Assembly (NCBI GenBank): GCA_964354365.1
Contig: CAYGZM010000054.1
Span: forward strand, 1-23,860
From: CAYGZM01 sp964354365
GTDB taxonomy: Bacteria > Planctomycetota > Phycisphaerae > Sedimentisphaerales > Anaerobacaceae
DNA: 23,860 bases
Direction: 5' to 3'
In this document: piece after piece, positions 1-7,617 of the stretch
Position numbering within the stretch: the stretch's first letter is position 1
Layout of the letters: each line of letters opens with the position of its first letter
Notes under the pieces: generated by a model
Database searches by the model: none
What the model saw: only the letters and a program-made list of their open reading frames with translations
Told to the model about the DNA's origin: nothing
Made by a program: the position numbers and the translations under genes

Positions 1-20
1 TGGTTTCTTGATACGGTATT

Positions 21-158
21 CTACCGCACCAAGAGGCACGCTTTCATATAATCATACCGAGCTAACGCTGCGGTCGCCGGCCCTATCAAACGAATCAGTT
101 CTTTCCAATTAAGCTCCTTGGGAGGAAACTTACCATAATGATACTGAGCTGGTTTCAT
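21..158 (-). pseudogene. Fic-family protein, N-terminal fragment (frameshifted)
   Basis: The minus-strand reading frame begins at an ATG that overlaps the hemL stop codon by four bases (ATGA). It encodes 45 residues before a TAG. Residues 6-13 (YHYGKFPP) and 24-35 (LIGPATAALARY) match the N-terminal domain that precedes the catalytic domain of Fic AMP-transferases, so the identification is fairly secure. The frame is lost just after ARYD. Reading continues in another frame without a stop to the window edge, starting LYESVP, which would fit a one-base deletion in the gene. The catalytic HPFxxGNGR region would lie outside the window. There is no clear Shine-Dalgarno, so translation was probably coupled to hemL. 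A base error in the assembly could mimic the frameshift. Confidence 0.6.
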
Positions 159-1510
159 CTTTCATTCGTCTCTTGCAAAGCATAGTCTTTGATTTGCGCG
201 AAGCTTTTCCTTGCGGCAGTGATGGTCTTTTCTATATCCTCGCTGCTGTGGGCGAGGGAGACGAACATCGCCTCGTAAGCGCTTGGCGCGAGGTAGATTC
301 CCCGGTTGAGCATAGCGGCGAAGAACTTTTTGAATCGTTCTATATGGGTCGATTGCACGTCGGTGAAATTCCGCACGGGCTTGCCCGCCCCACCACCGGC
401 GGGCTTATCGGTGAAGAAGCAGCTCATAATCGAGCCGGCGCGGTTTATGGTTACGGCGATGCCAGCGTTTTTCGCGGCATCGGCGAGGCCGGCTTCGAGC
501 GTTGCCGCCAAGGATTCAAGTTTCTCGTAGCAGCCGCCTTTGGTCAGTATGTCGAGTGTTGCGTTGGCAGCGGCGGTTGCGATGGGATTGCCGCTGAGAG
601 TCCCTGCCTGATAAACGGGGCCGAGCGGCGCAAGCATATCCATAATATCGGCGCGCCCCCCGACTGCTGCGGCGGGCAGGCCTCCGCCTATGATTTTGCC
701 GAGGCAGGTAAGATCGCTCTTTATCCCGAAAAGCTCCTGTGCGCCGCCTGCGGCGAGGCGAAAGCCGGTTATGACCTCGTCGAATATCAGCAGTGTGTCC
801 TGGCCGTTGCACAGGTTGCGGAGCGCCTGGAGATAGCCTTTGACCGGCGGGACCACGCCCATATTCGCGGCGACAGGCTCGACGAGCACGGCGGCGATAT
901 TGGCTTTGTGTTTTTCGAAGGCGGCCTTGACCGCGGCGATATCGTTGTATGGGACTACGACGGTAAGCTTTGCTATTGAATCGGGGACGCCGGCGCTGGA
1001 GGCGATGGCGGTTTCGGCCAGGCCGGAGCCGGCGGCAACCAGCAGCGAGTCGCAGTGGCCGTGATAGCAGCCGACCATTTTAATAATCAAGTCCTTCTTG
1101 GTGTAGGCGCGGGCCAGCCGGATTGCGGTCATTACCGCTTCGGTGCCGCTGCTGACGAAGCGCACCTTTTCGATAGAGTCGTAGGCGGCGATTACTTTTG
1201 TGGCCAGCTCGGTCTCGGCCAGAGTCGGCACGCCGAATGAGCTGCCTTTTTTGGCCGCCGCAAGAATGGCTTCGAGGACGGCCGGGTGCGCATGGCCGAG
1301 TATCATTGGGCCCCAGGAGCAAACGTAGTCGATGTATTCATTGCCGTCGATATCGTAGATTTTCGAGCCTCCGGCGGAGGCGACGAAGACCGGACCCATA
1401 TCGACGCCGCCGAAGGCCCGCACGGGCGAATCCACGCCGCCGGGCAGAACCTTGCAGGCCTGTGCAAAGGCGCCGGCCGATTTTGTGTATTTGCGTTGTT
1501 TGTCCGTCAT
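155..1510 (-). CDS. hemL: Glutamate-1-semialdehyde 2,1-aminomutase
   Basis: HemL is a cytoplasmic PLP enzyme that converts glutamate-1-semialdehyde to 5-aminolevulinate, the C5 route to heme and other tetrapyrroles. The protein shows the family N-terminus (VLPGGVDSPVRAFGGV), the cofactor-contact SSGTEA, the YHGHCDSLL segment, LIFDEVITGFR with the PLP-pyridine Asp, and the Schiff-base lysine in GKIIGGGLPA (about residue 272). GTLSGNPIATAA follows. I start at the ATG at 1510 (MTDKQRKYTKS, 451 aa) because the family begins at this point. The frame is open ten codons further to a TTG at 1540, which adds a non-family MAPIALRYAP stretch. It is slightly longer than typical HemL because of a glycine/proline-rich loop near residue 375. 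The Fic fragment is fused downstream by ATGA overlap. hemL is divergent from dnaN across a 640-base gap. Confidence 0.96.
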   Translation of the reverse strand: MTDKQRKYTKSAGAFAQACKVLPGGVDSPVRAFGGVDMGPVFVASAGGSKIYDIDGNEYIDYVCSWGPMILGHAHPAVLEAILAAAKKGSSFGVPTLAETELATKVIAAYDSIEKVRFVSSGTEAVMTAIRLARAYTKKDLIIKMVGCYHGHCDSLLVAAGSGLAETAIASSAGVPDSIAKLTVVVPYNDIAAVKAAFEKHKANIAAVLVEPVAANMGVVPPVKGYLQALRNLCNGQDTLLIFDEVITGFRLAAGGAQELFGIKSDLTCLGKIIGGGLPAAAVGGRADIMDMLAPLGPVYQAGTLSGNPIATAAANATLDILTKGGCYEKLESLAATLEAGLADAAKNAGIAVTINRAGSIMSCFFTDKPAGGGAGKPVRNFTDVQSTHIERFKKFFAAMLNRGIYLAPSAYEAMFVSLAHSSEDIEKTITAARKSFAQIKDYALQETNER

Positions 1511-1555
1511 AGGGGCATATCGTAAGGCTATCGGCGCCAAAGCTCAAACTTTTTA

Positions 1556-1577
1556 TTAACGTCCCAAAGGTTGTGGG
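1556..1577 (-). repeat. Solo copy of the TTAACGTCCCAA end repeat
   Basis: The segment ttaacgtcccaaaggttgt and the following ggg match, with a few differences, both ends of the fold-back element at 7395-7522. The 12-mer ggacgttaataa and its neighbours are shared in inverse orientation with 7517-7528. It lies about 50 bases upstream of the hemL start, so it could also act on hemL transcription, but only sequence similarity is seen. Confidence 0.45.
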
Positions 1578-1615
1578 TGAAGCAGACTTCCAGGCGCGGG
1601 CTGAAGGCCGCAGCC

Positions 1616-1656
1616 AAATCCGAAGCACTAAATCCGAAATCCTAAACAAATCCGAA
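1616..1656. repeat. Short AAATCCGAA tandem-like repeat
   Basis: Three exact copies of AAATCCGAA start at 1616, 1630 and 1648, within an AT-rich run that continues as ccaaactcaaaattcaaaac. Comparable simple repeats are common in intergenic DNA of uncultured planctomycetes (my recollection). No coding or regulatory role can be shown. Confidence 0.55.
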
Positions 1657-2077
1657 TCACCCAAACTCAAAATTCAAAACAAACGATAACGTCTTACTTC
1701 GACGGTGGTTATGGCAGCCGGATTCCAATATCAACCAGAAAACACAAGAAGTTGAAGGATTGTAGTATGGATTTGTCGCTTTGAGGCAACAGCATCTTGC
1801 TGTATTCTATGCAAGGAGAACCCGTTGTTCAACAATATGGAGTCCTTGCAAGAAGAATTCATGCGAAAGCTATCGACAGGTTTTGGGACGATACCAACGT
1901 TTTTATCTTTGCTCCTGCACAATTTCTTATAAAAGGGTATAAGAGTCGTTCCGGCAGGAAGGCGGTTGTGTTTGCCCATATCGGGCAAGAAGATTTCAGT
2001 GCGAGAGGCCGGTTGGCGGGGCTGTGACGGCCCCCGTTGGCGGATCGGAAGAGGTTATGGTTTTTTCGGGAAAAATG

Positions 2078-2106
2078 TTGTAGATTCTGCGGTTGTGGTG
2101 TACACT
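2078..2106 (+). promoter_or_regulatory. Sigma70-like promoter of dnaN
   Basis: TTGTAG (2078-2083) and TACACT (2101-2106) are separated by 17 bases and lie about 75 bases upstream of the dnaN ATG. The same TACACT -10 hexamer appears before rlmN. This is motif reading only. Confidence 0.45.
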
Positions 2107-2182
2107 ACGCAGCGCAGGTATGTGCGGGGGGTGAAGATGTGGTGTTTTTTGTTGTTTTAACGTTATAACGCAGAGGTTGATT

Positions 2183-3286
2183 ATGAAGGTTAATTTTAAC
2201 AGGGCGGCCCTTGCAGAGGCTCTGGGCCTGCTGACGTCGGTAGTGCCGAGTCGAACGCCCAAGCCGATATTGCGATGCGTTCAAATCACGGCTGGAGAAA
2301 AGGAAGTCAGGATATGCGCAACGGACCTGGAGGTGGGCATCAGCTATACGGCCTGCGAGGTGCAGGTTGAGGAGCCTGGCGAGGCGATAGTCCCGGCGGA
2401 CCGGCTGACGGCGATTGTCCGCGAGAGCGTCGATGAGGTTTTGCTGGTGGAGGCCGCGGAGGGGACGTGCGAGATACGAGGCGCCGACAGCCACTTTACG
2501 ATTTACGGTCAAGAGCCGGGTCAGTATCCGGTAGTGCCCGGTTTTGAGGGCGAGGCCGATATCGAGATTGGGCTGGGCGAGCTTCAGGGTGGTATCCAGC
2601 AAAGTCTGTTTGCGACGGCCAGAGAGAGCAGCCGATATGCAATCAACGGCGTTTTGTGGGAGATCAAAGACAAGAAGCTGACGTTGGTTGCGACGGACGG
2701 TCGGCGATTGGCGCGGTGCAGGGTAAAAGTTGGTTCGGCGCCCGGCAAAGACAAGGCGGAGGGCATAATAGTGCCTGCCAAGACGATGGGGCTTTTAGAA
2801 AAGATCGGCAGCAGCGAAAAGGACACCGTGGCGGTCAAGTTAGTGGATAACCAGATTCTGATAAACTGCGCGAATGTGGTTATAAGCTCGAACCTGGTGG
2901 AAGGGAATTTTCCGAAGTATGAAGACATTATCCCGACCGATTACGACAAGAAGCTGACTTTATCGACGGAGGCGGTATTGAGCGCGGTTCGGCGTTCCGC
3001 CCTGCTGACGAGCGAGGAATCGAGAGGGATCAAGCTGGCTGTCGGCAAGGACAAGCTGGTGTTTTCGTGCAGGGCGCCTGAGATGGGTGACGCTCAAATC
3101 GATATGGTGATTGACTACAAAGGCGAGCCGATTGAAATTGGATTCAATCCGCAGTTTTTGATGGATGTTCTGCGAGTTATCCGGACGCCTGAATTCGAGC
3201 TGGAGCTTGGCCAGGGGGACAGGCCTGGACTGATAAAAAGCGGCGCCAATTTTCTGTACGTGCTGATGCCGATCAACCTGGGATAG
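2183..3286 (+). CDS. dnaN: DNA polymerase III subunit beta (sliding clamp)
   Basis: The beta clamp encircles DNA as a dimer and tethers the replicative polymerase. The 367-residue protein has the three repeated clamp domains. Recognisable segments are MKVNFNRAALAEALGLLTSVVPSR at the N-terminus, SRYAINGVLWEI, the hallmark LVATDGRRLA near residue 170, and the C-terminal YVLMPINLG that closes the peptide-binding pocket. I start at the ATG at 2183, six bases after AGAGG, rather than at the TTG two codons upstream. dnaN is first in a plus-strand block with a DciA-like gene and gyrB. Neither dnaA nor recF is present in the interval. Confidence 0.97.
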   Translation: MKVNFNRAALAEALGLLTSVVPSRTPKPILRCVQITAGEKEVRICATDLEVGISYTACEVQVEEPGEAIVPADRLTAIVRESVDEVLLVEAAEGTCEIRGADSHFTIYGQEPGQYPVVPGFEGEADIEIGLGELQGGIQQSLFATARESSRYAINGVLWEIKDKKLTLVATDGRRLARCRVKVGSAPGKDKAEGIIVPAKTMGLLEKIGSSEKDTVAVKLVDNQILINCANVVISSNLVEGNFPKYEDIIPTDYDKKLTLSTEAVLSAVRRSALLTSEESRGIKLAVGKDKLVFSCRAPEMGDAQIDMVIDYKGEPIEIGFNPQFLMDVLRVIRTPEFELELGQGDRPGLIKSGANFLYVLMPINLG

Positions 3287-3353
3287 CTTGAGTTTTTGCA
3301 CCGCAGATTGCATTTCGTTCGGCAAATGGCCCCAGCCATCCTGGAGACGGGAC

Positions 3354-3710
3354 ATGAGATACATTGTGGATAGAGCCGGACAGCCAGGCTGTGCAGGCGG
3401 CGGGGCAAGGGGGCGACAATCGGGCGGGGCTGTAAGGCTGAGCGAGGTCGTGCAGCGTGTTATGGCCGAGCAGATTTCGCCGATGCAATCCAGATTCGGC
3501 GGTTTAGCCCAGGCGTGGTGCGAGACGGTGCCGGACGAGGTTTGCAGGCACTGTGAGATAGTTGAGGTCGCCGGTGGGCAGTTGAAGGTGCGAGTCAACG
3601 GCCCCGCGTATATGTACGAGATGCAGCTGTGCAGAACGGAACTCCTGGAAGAGCTGCAGCGGCGATGCCCGGAAGCCCGGCTCAAGAGGATTAAGTTTGT
3701 CGTAGGTTGA
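3354..3710 (+). CDS. DciA-like DUF721 protein (helicase-loading factor family)
   Basis: A 118-residue basic protein. The region W-CETVPDEVCRHCEIVEVAGGQLKVRV (residues 57-82) followed by a YMYEMQLCRTELLEEL helix and LKRIKFVVG is the DUF721/DciA signature: a small alpha-beta fold with an initial conserved Trp-x-x-x-Val-Pro. DciA is the ancestral loader of the replicative helicase DnaB in most bacteria without DnaC or DnaI. I choose the ATG at 3354 because GGAG lies about eight bases before it. A longer frame from a TTG at 3288 adds residues without family similarity. The location between dnaN and gyrB, where DUF721 genes often sit, supports the call. It ends five bases before gyrB, so the two are probably co-translated. 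Confidence 0.82.
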   Translation: MRYIVDRAGQPGCAGGGARGRQSGGAVRLSEVVQRVMAEQISPMQSRFGGLAQAWCETVPDEVCRHCEIVEVAGGQLKVRVNGPAYMYEMQLCRTELLEELQRRCPEARLKRIKFVVG

Positions 3711-3714
3711 ATAT

Positions 3715-6207
3715 ATGAGCAACAGTCAGAGTTACGATGCAAGCAAGATAAAGATACTCGAGGGTATTCAGGCAGTCCGCAAACGGCCTGATATGTATAT
3801 CGGCGACCGCGGCGCCGGCGGGCTGCATCACCTGGTCTATGAGGTGCTGGACAACTCGATAGACGAGGCGCTGGCGGGGGCATGTGAAAATATCAGCGTG
3901 AGAATCCATGCCGACGGAAGCTGCAGCGTCGAGGACGACGGGCGGGGGATACCCGTCGAATTCCACAAGGAGGCGAAAACAAGCGCGCTGGAGGTGGTGC
4001 TCACGAAACTGCACGCAGGGGGGAAGTTCGATAAAGACAGCTATAAGGTGGCCGGGGGACTGCACGGGGTCGGGGTCAGCGTTGTCAATGCGCTCAGTGA
4101 GTGGCTCGAGGCCGATGTCTATAGGGACGGAAAGCACTATCACTTTGAGTGTGAAAGAGGGGTTCCGAAGGGAAAGGTCAAGGAAGTCGGAGAAGCCAAC
4201 AAACGCGGGACGAAAATAGGGTTTATGCCCGACGATGAGATATTCGGGGATGGCGAGTTTGACTACGAGACGCTCCTAAAACGCATTCGAGAGATGGCGT
4301 ACTTGAACGCGGGAATAAAGATCGCGTTCAGAGACGACAGGGTAAAAAAAGGCGAGGTGTTCAAATTCGACGAGGGACTGAGGGCGTTTGTCAAGCATCT
4401 CAACGAGGGCAAGGAAACACTGCATAGAGACGTTATATACTTAGCCAGGGAAGACACTGAGGCGATGATGAGCTGCGAAGTGGCTATGCAGTACAACGAC
4501 GGGTACAACGAAAACGTGCTCGTGTTTGCGAACAATATCCGGAACATCGACGGGGGGACCCATCTTTCGGGGTTCAGGACGGCGTTGACGCGGACAATGA
4601 ATTACTACGCCAAGAGTAACAACCTCTTGAAGAACGGCCAGGCCACGACCGGGGATGACCTGCGGGAGGGATTGACGGCGGTGGTGGCGGTGAAACTGTC
4701 GGAACCCCATTTTGAAGGGCAGACCAAGGTCCGGCTGTCGAACCCGGAGGTGGGCAGTTTCGTTGAGACAACGGTGAACGAGCAGCTTGGACATTTCTTG
4801 GAGGAGCATCCTGCGGACGCCAAGCGGATATTGAACAAGGCGATTCAGGCGGCGGCGGCGAGAGAGGCTGCGCGGAAGGCCCGGGAGCTGACAAGGCGCA
4901 AGGGTGCGCTTGGCACGACCAGTCTTCCGGGCAAGCTGTGGGACTGCGCGAGCAAAGAGAAGGCGAGCACTGAGATATTCATAGTCGAGGGCGATTCGGC
5001 GGGCGGCTCGGCGAAGGCCGGGCGGGACAGGAACATCCAGGCGATTCTGCCTCTCAAGGGAAAGATTCTGAACGTGGAGAAGGCCCGGCTGGACAAGATG
5101 CTCGCACACGAGGAGATTCGGACCATCATCAGCGCATTGGGGACCGGAATCGGGACGGACGAGTTCGATTTGGAAAAATGCCGTTACGGCAAGATTATAC
5201 TGATGACGGACGCGGACGTTGACGGCGCGCATATTCGAACGCTGCTGTTGACGTTTTTCTTCAGGCAGATGCTGCAGCTGTTTGATAATGAGATGATTTA
5301 TATCGCCCAGCCGCCTTTGTACGAGGTCAGGGCCAAAGGGCACAAGACGTCCGAATACGTCTTGAACGAGAATCAAATGCGCAAGCGTATGATTACGCGG
5401 GGTCTTGAGGGCACTGAGCTTTTCATCAGGGACGGCAATGGCGGCGGGAAGAACCCGAAGGCCAGGAAAGCTGAAAAGACAGGGAGCAGCAAGCCGAAGG
5501 GAGTTTCGGACAAAGAGCTGGCTGAACTTGTGAAGATGCTGACGGAGGTCGAGCGGGTCATCGGAGTATTGAGCCGTCGCGGGATTAACTTTGCCGAATT
5601 CGTTGAGGCCTATTATGACCCGTCAAAGGGAGGACTTCCGCGGTTTCGCATCCTGGGCGAAGACAAAGAGGACGAGATTTTTTACGATGCCGAGAAATAC
5701 GAGAAGCGCGCCGAGAAGCTCAAAGGCCGGAGCAAGGCCGCAGTTGAAGGGGAAGGTGAAGACGAGATTGTGGCCGAGGAGCTTCACGAAGTGGGACGCA
5801 TCAATGAAATAGACAAGCAGCTCGGCAAGCAGTTCGGCCTGGATTTGAGGGATTTTCTCCTGAAGCCGGCCAAGACCGTTTCCGGCGAGGCCCTTCCTAC
5901 GAAGTTTGAGGTTATTCACGGTGAGGACAAATACGAGGTTGCGTCGTTGGGTGACTTATGCTCGGCCATTCGTCAGATCGGCGGCAAAGGGATCGAGATA
6001 AAACGGTTCAAGGGGCTGGGCGAGATGAATGCAGAGCAGTTGTGGGATACTACGATGAATCCGCAGACCCGCACATTGCTGAGTGTCAAGCTGCACGACG
6101 CCGGGGAGGCGGACAGGCTGTTCAGCATATTGATGGGGAACGATGTTGAGAAACGCCGGAACTTCATCCGCGACCACGCGCTTGAGGTACAGAACCTTGA
6201 TATTTAG
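3715..6207 (+). CDS. gyrB: DNA gyrase subunit B, long form
   Basis: The ATPase subunit of gyrase, which introduces negative supercoils with GyrA. The GHKL ATPase domain is at the N-terminus: EVLDNSIDEAL with the catalytic Glu (about residue 43), DDGRGIP at 74-80, and GGLHGVGVSVVNALS. The transducer domain follows. The TOPRIM domain has EGDSAGGSA (Glu about 425) and the metal-binding DADVDGAH (about 499-506). IEIKRFKGLGEMNAEQLW near the C-terminus completes the set. At 830 residues it exceeds the usual short form of about 640. The extra length is a charged insert at about 565-735 between TOPRIM and the C-terminal tail, similar in position to the insert in enterobacterial GyrB. The IKRFKGLGEM form indicates GyrB rather than ParE, although this distinction is not absolute. 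Confidence 0.95.
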   Translation: MSNSQSYDASKIKILEGIQAVRKRPDMYIGDRGAGGLHHLVYEVLDNSIDEALAGACENISVRIHADGSCSVEDDGRGIPVEFHKEAKTSALEVVLTKLHAGGKFDKDSYKVAGGLHGVGVSVVNALSEWLEADVYRDGKHYHFECERGVPKGKVKEVGEANKRGTKIGFMPDDEIFGDGEFDYETLLKRIREMAYLNAGIKIAFRDDRVKKGEVFKFDEGLRAFVKHLNEGKETLHRDVIYLAREDTEAMMSCEVAMQYNDGYNENVLVFANNIRNIDGGTHLSGFRTALTRTMNYYAKSNNLLKNGQATTGDDLREGLTAVVAVKLSEPHFEGQTKVRLSNPEVGSFVETTVNEQLGHFLEEHPADAKRILNKAIQAAAAREAARKARELTRRKGALGTTSLPGKLWDCASKEKASTEIFIVEGDSAGGSAKAGRDRNIQAILPLKGKILNVEKARLDKMLAHEEIRTIISALGTGIGTDEFDLEKCRYGKIILMTDADVDGAHIRTLLLTFFFRQMLQLFDNEMIYIAQPPLYEVRAKGHKTSEYVLNENQMRKRMITRGLEGTELFIRDGNGGGKNPKARKAEKTGSSKPKGVSDKELAELVKMLTEVERVIGVLSRRGINFAEFVEAYYDPSKGGLPRFRILGEDKEDEIFYDAEKYEKRAEKLKGRSKAAVEGEGEDEIVAEELHEVGRINEIDKQLGKQFGLDLRDFLLKPAKTVSGEALPTKFEVIHGEDKYEVASLGDLCSAIRQIGGKGIEIKRFKGLGEMNAEQLWDTTMNPQTRTLLSVKLHDAGEADRLFSILMGNDVEKRRNFIRDHALEVQNLDI

Positions 6208-6520
6208 CTTCGCGGCGTTGGCGCCTGCGACGAGTATTCCCAGCAGCTCTGATTGAGTAACTACAACGACGCGGGCAATGGCCGTAGTGAGTAAGATACT
6301 GTCGGGAAAACACTTATACGCCGGCAGAGGAAGTGTTTGGGTGGATGTGCGAGACCTCAAAGGGAAGTGGGCGGGCGTTCGGTTTCCCGGAGTGGCGGAA
6401 AAAAAATTTGATTGATTGGAATTTTTGCTTGAAAAAGTCTTTGGGACGCTGCAAAATCAAGCTGTTGGGCCCACACGATGGTGCGTTATACGGTGGGAAC
6501 GATGATAACGGAGGCAAGTA
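6208..6520. other. Intergenic region between gyrB and the lipoprotein gene
   Basis: About 310 bases without a gene. No T-tailed hairpin ends gyrB here. A GGAGG six to seven bases before 6521 serves the next gene, and a plausible promoter with a TTGAAA -35 lies near 6430. Short open frames have no recognisable domain. Confidence 0.5.
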
Positions 6521-7189
6521 ATGGCGTGTCATTGTAAACGCGAGGTTCTGGTTGCGGGTATGCTCGTGTGCGTGCTCTTGCTTGTCGGATGCAATGGCCG
6601 AGGCGTCAAATCTCCTAAGGGTGACATTGGCGTTGCCCCTTCTATGGACAAGAAGACCCGTTTGCTGAACGAGCTCGACCTGAAGTTTGAGAATCCCGAC
6701 GTGCATTTTGAGCTGGGCCAGTTGTACCGCGGTGAGGGGCTTTGGACGCAGGCTCAGTACCATTATGAAACTGCGCTGCGTTTCGATCCGGCCAACAGGG
6801 CGGCCCAGGCGGCGCTGGTGAGACTGCTGACCGACAGCGGTAAGAAAGCAGAGGCGAACGCTCTTGCCCGGAGGTATATCGAGCAGGTAGGGGGTTCGTC
6901 GAGGGAGACGCTCAAGCTCGGAAACGCATTTCGCAAGGAGCAGGTGGACGATTACGTGCCGGTGTGTTACCGGCAGGCCCTTCGCCTGTCGCCCGAGTCG
7001 GCGGAGGCTCACAGGGAGATGGGCTATTACTACTTGAGCAAGAACGAGAAGGACGCGGCGAAGGAACATTTCACGGAGAGTTTTCGGCTTGATCCGAGGC
7101 AGGCGGACGTGGCCGGCGAGCTGGGCCGGCTCGGCGTGGCAGTGAGAGTGCCTCGGGAAACTGAGAAGGAGATAGAGAAGCCTGGTTAG
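6521..7189 (+). CDS. TPR-repeat lipoprotein
   Basis: A 222-residue protein with a lipoprotein signal. The N-terminus is charged (CKRE), then hydrophobic, ending in the lipobox LLLVGC with the lipidated cysteine at residue 24, so it should be anchored in a membrane facing the periplasm. Behind it are at least three helix-turn-helix TPR units. One is at about 55-95, with the pattern W-A-Y-Y-AL-P in WTQAQYHYETALRFDP. Others are at about 145-165 (PVCYRQALRLSP) and 168-200 (ELYYLSKNEKDAAKEHF-like). TPRs mediate protein-protein contacts. The binding partner is unknown. It is monocistronic, with its own ribosome site (GGAGG) and a terminator 100 bases downstream. Confidence 0.8.
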   Translation: MACHCKREVLVAGMLVCVLLLVGCNGRGVKSPKGDIGVAPSMDKKTRLLNELDLKFENPDVHFELGQLYRGEGLWTQAQYHYETALRFDPANRAAQAALVRLLTDSGKKAEANALARRYIEQVGGSSRETLKLGNAFRKEQVDDYVPVCYRQALRLSPESAEAHREMGYYYLSKNEKDAAKEHFTESFRLDPRQADVAGELGRLGVAVRVPRETEKEIEKPG

Positions 7190-7287
7190 GCTTAAGAAGA
7201 CTTGAGAAAATATGAAGGGCCGACCGGACGCGATAAAGGGTGTTTGGTGAGTCCGAAGTTGTGGTAAGGTTTGTTACTTTTTCATTG

Positions 7288-7326
7288 CCCCGTAGCGAAC
7301 GGATGCGCTGCGGGGTATTTTTATTT
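7288..7326 (+). terminator. Rho-independent terminator after the lipoprotein gene
   Basis: The stem CCCCGTAGCG (7288-7297) pairs with CGCTGCGGGG (7306-7315) across an eight-base loop with one G-T pair. It is followed by TATTTTTATTT. It ends the plus-strand transcript of the TPR lipoprotein. Confidence 0.85.
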
Positions 7327-7394
7327 GCCATTTTCTGTATTATATACTATTGATTCTTCTTGAATGTTCACGGTAGTCACGAGTATTTTGGCAT

Positions 7395-7522
7395 CGTCCC
7401 AAGATTTGTGGGGAAAACACTATCGGGTAAGTAAGCGTTCTTCGTAGCGTGGAGCGTGTAGCGTACAGGAGAAAACCGGACGCTATCCGCTAAACGCTGA
7501 CTTGCCCCCAACTTTTGGGACG
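7395..7522. repeat. MITE-like fold-back element
   Basis: The left end CGTCCCAAGATTTGTGGGG (7395-7413) is an imperfect inverted copy of the right end CCCCAACTTTTGGGACG (7506-7522). Inside it the segment 7446-7464 (agcgtggagcgtgtagcgt) pairs with 7480-7498 at 15 of 19 positions. The whole 128 bases can therefore fold into one long hairpin. A solo end copy lies at 1556-1577. There is no coding capacity, which fits a non-autonomous miniature element or a large intergenic palindrome. No target-site duplication is visible. Confidence 0.55.
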
Positions 7523-7617
7523 TTAATAGTATTCTTATTGAGCTTTTAAGGAGAGCCAGGGCATCGGGGCGCTTGGCAGACGTTTTAAGGGCGGTTGACA
7601 GGGGGTAATCAAGGCCG

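Larger units (their letters stand above)
1541..2077. other. Intergenic region between hemL and dnaN
   Basis: About 540 bases without a convincing gene. It holds a repeat end at 1556-1577 and a low-complexity run at 1616-1656. The remainder (1700-2070) has open frames on both strands of about 75-85 codons, but they lack ribosome sites and recognisable domains. I looked for DnaA boxes (TTATCCACA-like) because dnaN is adjacent and found no cluster, so this does not look like oriC. Confidence 0.5.
7190..7617. other. Intergenic region with terminator and fold-back repeat
   Basis: About 430 bases between the lipoprotein and the symporter genes. They contain a terminator (7288-7326) and a fold-back element (7395-7522), both listed separately. 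No protein-coding frame is convincing. Confidence 0.7.

Noticed and set aside
173..979. 268-codon plus-strand frame
   Set aside because: Antisense to hemL, which carries all family motifs.
1541..2182. Replication origin upstream of dnaN
   Set aside because: No cluster of DnaA boxes and no AT-rich unwinding repeat was visible, and dnaA is not adjacent.
2960..5376. Two 307- to 311-codon minus-strand frames over dnaN, dciA and gyrB
   Set aside because: Arg/Pro/Leu-rich shadow translations of conserved plus-strand genes.
6304..7421. Shared 11-mer gggaaaacact at 6304 and 7411
   Set aside because: Too short, with flanks that do not align. It is consistent with chance.
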